Assembly (NCBI GenBank): GCA_902797505.1
Contig: CADBSW010000012.1
Location: 1 to 32,232, forward strand
Length of the DNA stretch: 32,232 bases
Reading direction: 5' to 3'
From: an uncultured Prevotellaceae bacterium
GTDB taxonomy: Bacteria > Bacteroidota > Bacteroidia > Bacteroidales > Bacteroidaceae
Of this stretch, positions 16,931 to 24,410 are shown piece after piece. The position numbers and the translations under genes are program-made. Within the stretch, counting starts at the first letter, position 1, and each line of letters opens with the position of its first letter. The notes under the pieces were generated by a model, which was not told where the DNA came from, searched no databases, and saw nothing but the letters and a program-made list of their open reading frames with translations.

Positions 16931-18271
16931 TTAGACGATCGGCAGACTGATGCCTTTGATCTTCTGGTAGATATCCAGGGCGTATACGTCCGTCATGCCA
17001 CTGATATAGTCGATAATGGCCATGATACGGGTCTCCAGATTCGGGGAATCGATATCATACTGACTGCTCACGCGGTTGATGAGTTGCCGGGAATAGAAAC
17101 GGTCGGGGTATACGGCAGCCTCTATGAACGACTCCATGAGTGTAGCCATGATGGTGTAACCAGACAACTCTACGTCTAAGACTGGCTTACTGCGGTAGAT
17201 ATTTTTGAAGGATAACTGCTTGCAACGCCTGTATGCCTCTTTCTGCGGATCAGAGATATGGTCGATCAGACTGCCCTCAAAACGGCCGTTCATGATCGCT
17301 TCCTCATTCCTCAGGAAGGCTTCCACGCATTCGTTTTCCAGCTTTCCGATCACTGAGGCCCTCATATAAATAATCTTCTCGTTGTTGTCTGTGATCTCCT
17401 CGTCGATAATCCGCTGCTCGATATGCTGACGGATCTCCTTGTCGAAGAAGTCCAGTAGCAGCGCTTTTGTCTCATCATAGGTGAGGATCTTCAGTTTGTG
17501 GGCATCTTCGATATCCATGATCTCATAACAGATATCGTCGGCCGCCTCCACGAGATAGACCAGTGGGTGACGGGCATATTTGAGTTTTCCCTGATCGTCG
17601 GAGATACAGGGGATGCCCAACTCTTTGGCTATCGTCTGGTAGATACCTTTCTCTTCGTTGAAGAAGCCGAACTTCCCATGTGCTCCGGCATAAGATGAGG
17701 AGTGGGGATATTTGACAATGCTTGCCAGCGTGGAGTAGGTCATGACGAATCCACCTTCACGGCGCCCTTTGAAACGGTGGGCTAAAAGACGGAAGGCATT
17801 GGCATTTCCTTCAAAGTGGGTCACATCCTGCCAGAAGGATTCGCTGACTTTCTCCTGCAACCATTTGCCTGCTCCCTCCGTGAAAAAGGTCTGAATAGCC
17901 TTCTCTCCGGAGTGCCCGAAGGGAGGATTGCCTAAGTCGTGCGCCAGACAGGCCGCACTCACGATGGTGCCTATCTGCGGAAAGAGTGTGTCGGCTAATG
18001 CCGGTTCCCGTTGCAGGATACGATGGGCGATATCGTTTCCGAGTGACATGCCTACGCTTGACACCTCCAGACTGTGTGTCAATCGGTTATGCACGAAGAT
18101 ACTCCCGGGTAACGGGAATACCTGTGTCTTGTTCTGCATCCTTCGGAATGGTGCAGAGAATATCAGTCTGTCGTAATCACGCTTAAACTCAGAGCGGTCG
18201 TCGTGACGCTCCAGATGTCTGTTTTCCTGTCCTAAACGCTTATTGGATATGAGTTGTTCCCATTTCATCAT
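16931..18271 (-). CDS. dgt: Deoxyguanosinetriphosphate triphosphohydrolase (dGTPase)
   Basis: A 446-residue HD-domain enzyme that cleaves dNTPs, classically dGTP, to the nucleoside and triphosphate. The N-terminus carries RSEFKRDYDRLIFSAPFRRMQNKTQV, the family signature. The metal site is complete: RLTHSLEV with His66, AHDLGNPPFGHSGE with His111-Asp112, and EAADDICYE with Asp245/246. Two ATG codons stand next to each other at the start; I kept the first. A -7 box lies only seven bases upstream, so the transcript probably has a very short leader. It is divergent from dut, so two dNTP-pool enzymes share one control region. Confidence 0.95.
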   Translation of the reverse strand: MMKWEQLISNKRLGQENRHLERHDDRSEFKRDYDRLIFSAPFRRMQNKTQVFPLPGSIFVHNRLTHSLEVSSVGMSLGNDIAHRILQREPALADTLFPQIGTIVSAACLAHDLGNPPFGHSGEKAIQTFFTEGAGKWLQEKVSESFWQDVTHFEGNANAFRLLAHRFKGRREGGFVMTYSTLASIVKYPHSSSYAGAHGKFGFFNEEKGIYQTIAKELGIPCISDDQGKLKYARHPLVYLVEAADDICYEIMDIEDAHKLKILTYDETKALLLDFFDKEIRQHIEQRIIDEEITDNNEKIIYMRASVIGKLENECVEAFLRNEEAIMNGRFEGSLIDHISDPQKEAYRRCKQLSFKNIYRSKPVLDVELSGYTIMATLMESFIEAAVYPDRFYSRQLINRVSSQYDIDSPNLETRIMAIIDYISGMTDVYALDIYQKIKGISLPIV

Positions 18272-18278
18272 GATTTTG

Positions 18279-18308
18279 CAAAAGTAATCTAAAATTAGGT
18301 AAAAACAA
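18279..18308 (-). promoter_or_regulatory. dgt promoter
   Basis: On the minus strand TTG (18308-18306) is followed after exactly 19 bp by TACTTTTG (18286-18279), matching the Bacteroidetes -33/-7 pair. The dgt ATG follows after seven bases, so the mRNA would be nearly leaderless. Confidence 0.75.
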
Positions 18309-18326
18309 TCTTTTTACTGAGAAAAA

Positions 18327-18358
18327 TTGAGTATTGTGAATAGAAATGATTATTTTTG
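18327..18358 (+). promoter_or_regulatory. dut operon promoter
   Basis: TATTTTTG at 18351-18358 matches TAnnTTTG, with a TTG at 18327-18329, 21 bp upstream. The dut ATG is 27 bases downstream. It lies back to back with the dgt promoter. Confidence 0.6.
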
Positions 18359-18385
18359 CACTTTAATATTAGATGTAAAAATAAA

Positions 18386-18823
18386 ATGATTGATATTAAG
18401 GTAGTCAACAAAGGGCATCATCCCTTACCACAATATGCGACATCACTGAGTGCCGGCATGGATCTGCGTGCCAATCTGGATAACCCTATCGTCTTGCAAC
18501 CCTTAGAGCGCCGGCTCATCCCTACGGGCATCTATATTGCTCTTCCTGAGGGTTATGAGGCACAGGTGCGCCCTCGCAGCGGACTGGCATTAAAGAAGGG
18601 TATCACGGTGTTGAATGCGCCGGGTACTATTGATGCCGATTACCGTGGTGAGGTAGGTGTCGTGCTGATCAATCTGTCGCAGGAACCGTTTACGGTAAAC
18701 GACGGAGAGCGCATCGCTCAGATGGTCTTTGCCCGTTACGAACAGGGTAACCTGGTTCCTGTGGAGGTATTGGATGAGACAGAGCGTGGGGCCGGTGGCT
18801 ATGGTCATACTGGTGTGAAATAG
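18386..18823 (+). CDS. dut: dUTP diphosphatase (dUTPase)
   Basis: A trimeric-type dUTPase of 145 residues that hydrolyses dUTP to dUMP and pyrophosphate. All five motifs are present in order: [40 protein letters not shown] and [10 protein letters not shown]. The fifth has Tyr and His where RGxGGFGSTG is usual. The ATG at 18386 is the start; an in-frame TTG 30 bases upstream is part of the -7 promoter box and cannot begin the protein. The next gene starts two bases after the stop, so dut heads an operon with three envelope genes. Confidence 0.97.
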   Translation: MIDIKVVNKGHHPLPQYATSLSAGMDLRANLDNPIVLQPLERRLIPTGIYIALPEGYEAQVRPRSGLALKKGITVLNAPGTIDADYRGEVGVVLINLSQEPFTVNDGERIAQMVFARYEQGNLVPVEVLDETERGAGGYGHTGVK

Positions 18824-18825
18824 TG

Positions 18826-20616
18826 ATGGAGGATATGATCTCTAAGGATAAATACAGCAGATGCTTGAGTGTGGTGTTACATGCACTCCTCATCTTGTGC
18901 ATCGTGTCGTGCGGTCATGGACAGTTCGTGCAGCAGAAGTCGGCCTTGCCAAAGACTTCCGTCCGCAAAGCCCTGTCGTATAATGATGCGCAACGGTTGA
19001 AAGCCTTCTACTATGAGGCGATCAACCAACAGACAAAAAACAATTTTGACGCGGCCTTCGACCTATTGCAGAAGTGTCTTTCCATCGACCCGCAAGCCTC
19101 TGAGGTATATTTCTCACTGGCTGCCTATTATGCGGAGTTGCAGAATGACTCCATGGCTATGTACTGCATGAACAAGGCCGTGGAGCTGTCTCCATCGAAT
19201 GATACATACCTGGAGCGCTTGGCCATCACACATATTAACTCACGACAGTTTGCGGAGGCTTCCAACGTTTACGAAAAACTCTTTCAGAATAATCGTGATC
19301 GTTCGGATGTGCTGAACGTTCTCTTGCAGTTGTACAACCAACAGCGGGAGTACGATAAGATGTTGGAGACCCTTGACAGGATTGAGCGAATCGAGGGAAA
19401 CAGTGAGCAACTGGCCTTGGCGAGGATGCGTGTGTATGCTCAACAAGGTGACAAAGACAATGAGTTTCATGCACTGAAGTCTCTCTCTGAGCAATATCCT
19501 CATGACATGAACTACCGTATTATGACGGGTAACTGGCTGTTGCAGAATGGTCAGGATGAGGAGGCCCTGAATGAGTATAACTATGTATTGAGTCAGGAAC
19601 CAGACAACCAGGCTGTGAAACTGTCGTTGATAGACTACTACCGCACGGTAGGATCCGACTCGCTGGCTAATGATTTGCAAGAGAAGATGCTCATCAATCC
19701 TGATACGGAGGCAAATACGAAGTTGACGCTGATGCGGAAGGTGGTGGCAGACAATGAACAGGCGGGGGGCGACAGTACAGAGGTGCTTGACCTCTTTCAG
19801 CGTATTCTCGCAGAACCCCAACGTACTTCAGACATGACTGAGCTGTATGCTGCCTACATGTCGCTGAAGAAGATGCCGCAGGATACGATCAATAATGTGT
19901 TGAGGGATGTGCTGAAGATCGCCCCCGACAATTCCGGTATTCGTTTGCAGTTGTTACAGTCGTTGTGGGAAAAGAAAGCATTTGATGAGGTGATCAGTCA
20001 GAGTAAGGCTGGTGTCGCCTATAATCCCGATAACATGCTGTTTTATTATTTCTTGGGGATGGCCTACTCACAGCAAGACAAGCATGATGAGGCGCTGGAG
20101 ACATTCCGTCAGGGCGTAACGCAGATTAATGAGGACAGCAACAAAGAGATCGTCTCCGACTTCTATGCGATCATGGGTGACCTGCTCCATGAAAAGGGTA
20201 AGATAGAGGAGGCATTCGCGGCTTATGACAGTTGTCTGCACTGGAAGAGCGACAATGTGACAGCACTCAATAACTACGCCTATTATCTTAGTGTTCTCAA
20301 CAGAGACCTTAGTAAGGCAGAGCAGATGAGTTATAAAACCATCAAGGCAGAACCCGCCAATGCTACCTATCTGGATACATATGCCTGGATTCTCTTTATG
20401 CAGGAGCGCTATGCCGAGGCAAAGATCTATATCGATCAGACATTGCAACATGATAAAGAGCCATCGGATGTCGTATTGGAACATGCAGGAGATATCTATG
20501 CGATGAATAAAGACTTCGATAAGGCGGTGGAGTATTGGAACAAATCCCTGAAAGCTGGTAATACCAGCAAACTACTTTTACGAAAAATAAAATCAAAGAA
20601 ATATATTGAGAAATGA
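18826..20616 (+). CDS. TPR-repeat lipoprotein
   Basis: A 596-residue protein that begins with a signal peptide ending in a lipobox (CIVSC, Cys29), then a long run of tetratricopeptide helices from about residue 50 to the end. Repeats are seen at AFDLLQKCLSIDPQASEVYFSLAAY, AMYCMNKAVELSPSNDTYLERLA, DEALETFRQGVTQINEDS and EEAFAAYDSCLHWKSDNVTALNNYAYY. No acidic pair follows the Cys, so the surface-export signal known for Bacteroidetes lipoproteins is not apparent and a periplasmic position is more likely. The ATG at 18826 is two bases after dut; one at 18835 is an alternative. The gene overlaps the next by four bases. The function is unknown; TPR arrays usually act as protein-binding scaffolds, here perhaps for its operon partners. 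Confidence 0.9.
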   Translation: MEDMISKDKYSRCLSVVLHALLILCIVSCGHGQFVQQKSALPKTSVRKALSYNDAQRLKAFYYEAINQQTKNNFDAAFDLLQKCLSIDPQASEVYFSLAAYYAELQNDSMAMYCMNKAVELSPSNDTYLERLAITHINSRQFAEASNVYEKLFQNNRDRSDVLNVLLQLYNQQREYDKMLETLDRIERIEGNSEQLALARMRVYAQQGDKDNEFHALKSLSEQYPHDMNYRIMTGNWLLQNGQDEEALNEYNYVLSQEPDNQAVKLSLIDYYRTVGSDSLANDLQEKMLINPDTEANTKLTLMRKVVADNEQAGGDSTEVLDLFQRILAEPQRTSDMTELYAAYMSLKKMPQDTINNVLRDVLKIAPDNSGIRLQLLQSLWEKKAFDEVISQSKAGVAYNPDNMLFYYFLGMAYSQQDKHDEALETFRQGVTQINEDSNKEIVSDFYAIMGDLLHEKGKIEEAFAAYDSCLHWKSDNVTALNNYAYYLSVLNRDLSKAEQMSYKTIKAEPANATYLDTYAWILFMQERYAEAKIYIDQTLQHDKEPSDVVLEHAGDIYAMNKDFDKAVEYWNKSLKAGNTSKLLLRKIKSKKYIEK

Positions 20617-21488
20617 AAAAGATATGCTTTTTGTTTTTGACTTCGATCATTTTGGTGTCGTGCGGCTCCAAGAAAGCGATAGTGACAGATACGCCTAAGG
20701 TTAATGTGGAGAACGCAGAGACACCCGAGGCAAAGAAACAACATGTGGAGATGTTTGTCAAACGCGTCTTTGACAATGCGCAGACCACGAAGAATATCTC
20801 CTCGAAGATTGATTTCCGCATCCAGCAGGGCAGTAAGGACATATCGGTATCGGGAAAGATACAGATGCGAAAGGATGAGGTGATCCGTATCCAACTGAAT
20901 GTGCCTATCCTGGGTATGGAGGCCGGTAGATTGGAGTTTACGAAAGACTATGCGATGATCGTCGACCGTGTGCATTCCCAATATGTAAAAGGTGACTATA
21001 ACGAGATCTCTTTCCTCAAAGACAAGGGTTTGAACTTCTCTACCCTGCAGGCCATCTTCTGGAATGAACTGTTCTTGTTGGGTAAACAGAAGGTTACCGA
21101 TGCATCGCTCTCTGCCTACGAGGTGACGATGGGTCCTGTGGAGTCTATCCTCCGTCAGGCATACGAGAATATGAACTGTGCGTGGACGACAGAAACCAAT
21201 GACGGAAAGATCCAGCGGGTGGATGTCACCTATAACAGTAAACAGCATGGGAATACCACCATGGGGTGTGACTATGAGGATTTCAAACTGCTCAATGGTA
21301 AACCGTTCCCCAACAGACTGTCGCTGAATATGAACTCTAAGATTTCGGGTAAGGCGCGTGATATGAAAGTGGAGATTAAGATGAAGAATATCAGTACAGA
21401 TGGCAACTGGGATTCCTTTACGACCCTTTCAAAGAAATACAAGGCGGTAACAGCTGAAGATGTGTTAAAGATATTGATGAATCTGTAA
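20613..21488 (+). CDS. DUF4292 family lipoprotein
   Basis: A 291-residue lipoprotein: the signal peptide MKKICFLFLTSIILVSC ends in a lipobox with Cys17. The rest is dominated by alternating beta-strand patterns such as ISSKIDFRIQQGSKDISVSGKIQMRK, VIRIQLNVPILGMEAGRLEFTKD and GKARDMKVEIKMKNIS. This strand-rich layout, with a motif near VPILGMEAGRLEF, is that of the DUF4292 family of Bacteroidetes and resembles the half-open barrel of LolA/LolB proteins. A role in lipoprotein or lipid handling is only an inference. No surface-export acidic pair follows the Cys. It overlaps the TPR gene by four bases (ATGA) and the EnvC-like gene by one (TAATG). Confidence 0.85.
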   Translation: MKKICFLFLTSIILVSCGSKKAIVTDTPKVNVENAETPEAKKQHVEMFVKRVFDNAQTTKNISSKIDFRIQQGSKDISVSGKIQMRKDEVIRIQLNVPILGMEAGRLEFTKDYAMIVDRVHSQYVKGDYNEISFLKDKGLNFSTLQAIFWNELFLLGKQKVTDASLSAYEVTMGPVESILRQAYENMNCAWTTETNDGKIQRVDVTYNSKQHGNTTMGCDYEDFKLLNGKPFPNRLSLNMNSKISGKARDMKVEIKMKNISTDGNWDSFTTLSKKYKAVTAEDVLKILMNL

Positions 21489-23119
21489 TGAAGAAATGGC
21501 TACTGATCATCGTGGCAATGGTCTTCCTGCAGAGTCCATATGCCCAGACGAGAAAGACGACGGCGACAAAGGCTAAGTCGTCTGCCGTACAGCAGCGGAG
21601 GAAAACCACTGCAAAGAAGACGACCTCGAAAACATCCGCTACGAGGTCGACAACTAAGAAGCAGACGCCCAAGGCACCGGCCGTCACCAACTCGTCTATC
21701 AAAGGACTGCAGAATCAGCGTGCAACGATTCAAAAGAAGATCAAGGAACAAGAGTCGTTGCTGCGGGCTAATAAGGCTGATGTAAAGAAGCGTCTGGACA
21801 ACCTGCTGACTATTAACAGTGATATCGACCAGCACCAGAAGTCCATCCAGGAGATACAGAAAGATCTTACGCATATCGATGATAATATCCAATTGTTAGA
21901 GACACAGTTGGAGACGCTCGAGAAACAACTGCAGGAGCGTAAGGACAAGTATGTCAAGAGTATGCGGTATATCAATAAGCACCATCGCGTGCAAGACCAA
22001 CTGATGTTTATCTTCTCTGCCAAGAACCTGGCGCAGATGTACCGTCGTATGCGGTTTGTACGTGAATATGCCAGTTACCAACGTGCACAGGGTGAACTTG
22101 TTAAGGGAAAACAAGAGCAGATAGATGCCAAGAAACAAGAGTTGGTGAAGGTTAAGAAAGACAAGAATAACCTGCTCTATAAGGGTAAAAAGGCAAAGGA
22201 AGCCTTGGAAGTCAAGCAGGCAGAACAAAAACAGATGGTAAATACGTTGCAGCGACAGCAGAAGGCCATACAAGGAATTATCGCTGAGCAACGTAAGAAA
22301 GACCAGGAACTGAATGCTTTGATCGACCGTTTGGTGGAAGAAGAGATTGCCAAGGCCCGTATTCGTGCTGCTGAGGAAGCCCGTAAGAAGGCGCTTGCTG
22401 AAGCTGCCGCCAAGAAAAAACGTGAGGAAGAGTTGGCCCGTAAGAAAGCTGAGGCAGAGGCTGCCGCTAAGGAAAATGCCCGTAGGATAGCTGCCGCCAA
22501 GGAGCGTGAGGAGAAAATGAAAGAGGCTGCCCGCAAGGCTGCAAAGAAAGATGAAGAGACGCGTGCCCGTGCAGAACAGAAAGCTCGTGAGGCTCAGGCA
22601 GAGCGTGAGGCAGCCGAGCTAAAAGCTAAGGTTGACCGCGAGCGTCGTGAGAAAGAGATGTCAGAAGCCAAACGTGAGTCACGTGAGGCTACGATGTATA
22701 GCAGTGTGGATCGTAAGTTGAGTAGTAACTTCGAGAGTAACAAGGGTCGTCTGCCGATACCTACCACGGGTACTTATCGCATCGTGAGTCATTACGGACA
22801 ATATAATGTGGAAGGCCTGCGTGGCGTTACACTCGATAACAAGGGTATCAATATCAAGGTGAACCCCGGAGCACAGGCTCGCGCTATCTTTAATGGTGAG
22901 GTAAGTGCGGTCTATAGGGCCGACGGACAGTATCTGGTGATGGTGCGCCATGGCAGTTATATCTCTATCTATGGTAATCTCCATTCGGTGAATGTGCACC
23001 GTGGACAACAGGTAAGTACCCGACAGATCTTAGGAACCGTGGACAGTGGTAATATCCTGCATTTCCAGTTGCGTAGGGAAATGACGAAACTGAATCCCGA
23101 GGTTTGGCTCGGAAGATAG
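21488..23119 (+). CDS. EnvC-like murein hydrolase activator (degenerate LytM/M23)
   Basis: A 543-residue secreted protein. A signal peptide (cleavage after SPYA, about residue 19) leads into a Lys/Thr-rich basic linker (20-65), a coiled coil at about 70-160 and 200-290, and an Ala/Lys/Glu-rich helix (290-400). A C-terminal LytM domain (about 415-543) follows. Compared with active LytM enzymes, the zinc and catalytic positions are mostly lost: the HxxxD site is N451-KGI-N455, the YxHL site is YGNL with Asn498, and HxH is I523-L-H525. This is the EnvC pattern: it likely does not cut murein itself but activates an amidase during septum splitting. No amidase, FtsE or FtsX is in the window. Confidence 0.9.
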   Translation: MKKWLLIIVAMVFLQSPYAQTRKTTATKAKSSAVQQRRKTTAKKTTSKTSATRSTTKKQTPKAPAVTNSSIKGLQNQRATIQKKIKEQESLLRANKADVKKRLDNLLTINSDIDQHQKSIQEIQKDLTHIDDNIQLLETQLETLEKQLQERKDKYVKSMRYINKHHRVQDQLMFIFSAKNLAQMYRRMRFVREYASYQRAQGELVKGKQEQIDAKKQELVKVKKDKNNLLYKGKKAKEALEVKQAEQKQMVNTLQRQQKAIQGIIAEQRKKDQELNALIDRLVEEEIAKARIRAAEEARKKALAEAAAKKKREEELARKKAEAEAAAKENARRIAAAKEREEKMKEAARKAAKKDEETRARAEQKAREAQAEREAAELKAKVDRERREKEMSEAKRESREATMYSSVDRKLSSNFESNKGRLPIPTTGTYRIVSHYGQYNVEGLRGVTLDNKGINIKVNPGAQARAIFNGEVSAVYRADGQYLVMVRHGSYISIYGNLHSVNVHRGQQVSTRQILGTVDSGNILHFQLRREMTKLNPEVWLGR

Positions 23120-23151
23120 ATGAATGCAAGCTAACTTGTAAAGATGAGGCT

Positions 23152-23191
23152 TTGACGGTGTTACCCTATTATTTGATGGTAGCACCGTCAA
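23152..23191. terminator. Long hairpin between convergent genes
   Basis: A 14-bp inverted repeat (23152-23165 with 23178-23191) has a single G:T-type mismatch and a 12-base loop. It covers the last seven codons and stop of the M20 gene. It has no strong T tract on either side, so its action as a two-way terminator is likely from position but not certain. Confidence 0.5.
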
Positions 23192-24236
23192 GCAGTTTCA
23201 TATAGGTATAGATACCATTCTCAATCTCTGACAAACGGATATACTCATCTGCAGAATGTGAGCGAGAACTCTCTCCCGGTCCCAGTTTTAGTGAGGGGAA
23301 GGGCATCAAGGCCTGGTCAGAGAGTGTCGGTGAACCAAAGGGTTGCATGCCCATGGCTACACATCGCTTCACGATGGGATGCTCTCTGTCGATGCAGGAG
23401 GAGTGAAGATGGAATGAACGGGCTTTGACTTCGCCCTTCAGATGGTTCTTGATGAAATCATAGACATCCTCGTTGCGGTAATATTCATTCGTGCGGATAT
23501 CTACCGTGAAGGTACATTTGTCGGGAATGACATTATGTTGTGTGCCGGCGTTGATAACTGTTACGTTCATCAGGGTAGGACCGAGAAGGTCGCTAACCTT
23601 CTCAAACCGATAGTTGCGCAACCAGTTTAAGTCATCTAGTGCCTCGTAGATGGCATTCACTCCCTCTTGACGTGCCGCATGTCCAGATACTCCTTTACAG
23701 GTGACATCCAGCACCATCAGTCCTTTCTCGGCTATCGCTGGTTGCATGCCGGTAGGTTCTCCGACAATGGCCACATCCACCTTCGGCAACAAAGGCAGTA
23801 CCCGTCGGATACCATTGATGCCCGACACCTCCTCTTCTGCGGAGGCTAAATAGATAAGGTTATACTGCTGTTGCTTCTCTGTCAACAGACGAAAAACTTG
23901 CAACAGTGATACGAGTCCTCCACCGCAGTCGTTGCTCCCTAATCCATACAGACAATCATCCTCCACAACGGGCATGAATGGATTTCTTTCCCAGGAATCA
24001 ACCGGCTTTACCGTGTCTATATGTGCGTTTAATAATAGGGTGGGGCGCTGCTCGTCGTAGTGTGGATCCATAATCCACAGATTGTTACCCTCACGATGAA
24101 TGGTGAAGTGCTCATATTGCTTGATATAGTCAGACAAGACATCGGCTGCATCCTGTTCTTGACGACTGACAGAGGGCGTGCTGATCAGTCTTTTCAGCAA
24201 ATCAATGGCATCTGTATACGACTCTTTATATTCCAT
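23169..24236 (-). CDS. M20 family metallohydrolase (ArgE/DapE-like deacylase)
   Basis: A 355-residue zinc amidohydrolase. The two-metal site is complete: NAHIDT with His72 and Asp74, GSNDCGG with the bridging Asp103, SAEEEVSG with Glu135/136, VGEPTG with Glu160, and SSRSHSADEY with His327. The lid domain contains GVSGHAAR. Length and motifs fit the Bacteroidetes group annotated as acetylornithine deacetylase, which in this phylum may act on N-succinyl- or N-acetyl-citrulline in arginine synthesis. No arginine gene is adjacent, so DapE or a peptidase function remains possible. The ATG at 24236 was chosen; an upstream in-frame extension runs through the promoter. Confidence 0.85.
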   Translation of the reverse strand: MEYKESYTDAIDLLKRLISTPSVSRQEQDAADVLSDYIKQYEHFTIHREGNNLWIMDPHYDEQRPTLLLNAHIDTVKPVDSWERNPFMPVVEDDCLYGLGSNDCGGGLVSLLQVFRLLTEKQQQYNLIYLASAEEEVSGINGIRRVLPLLPKVDVAIVGEPTGMQPAIAEKGLMVLDVTCKGVSGHAARQEGVNAIYEALDDLNWLRNYRFEKVSDLLGPTLMNVTVINAGTQHNVIPDKCTFTVDIRTNEYYRNEDVYDFIKNHLKGEVKARSFHLHSSCIDREHPIVKRCVAMGMQPFGSPTLSDQALMPFPSLKLGPGESSRSHSADEYIRLSEIENGIYTYMKLLDGATIK

Positions 24237-24245
24237 AATCAGCGA

Positions 24246-24276
24246 CAAAGATACGGATAAGTAAGTGAAATGCAAA
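24246..24276 (-). promoter_or_regulatory. Promoter of the M20 gene
   Basis: On the minus strand TTTG (24276-24273), a 19-bp spacer and TATCTTTG (24253-24246) form an exact Bacteroidetes consensus promoter. The ATG follows nine bases after the -7 box, so the leader would be only a few bases. Confidence 0.85.
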
Positions 24277-24379
24277 AAAAAGCCTGATTTTTCTTTTGCA
24301 TTTCCGAGCGAGAGTATCTTCAACGCAGTTAAAGATATAATTTTTTGATGAAAAAGAACAATTTCTCAATTTATTTTAT

Positions 24380-24387
24380 TACTTTTG
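24380..24387 (+). promoter_or_regulatory. Probable -7 box of the acyl-CoA synthetase gene
   Basis: TACTTTTG matches TAnnTTTG and ends 23 bases before the ATG. No clear -33 TTTG is present in the AT-rich sequence upstream. Confidence 0.55.
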
Positions 24388-24410
24388 CATGAATAAATAA
24401 ATTATAGCTT

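Noticed and set aside
18356..18385. TTG start for dut ten codons upstream
   Set aside because: The TTG overlaps the -7 box; dUTPases begin close to the ATG at 18386.
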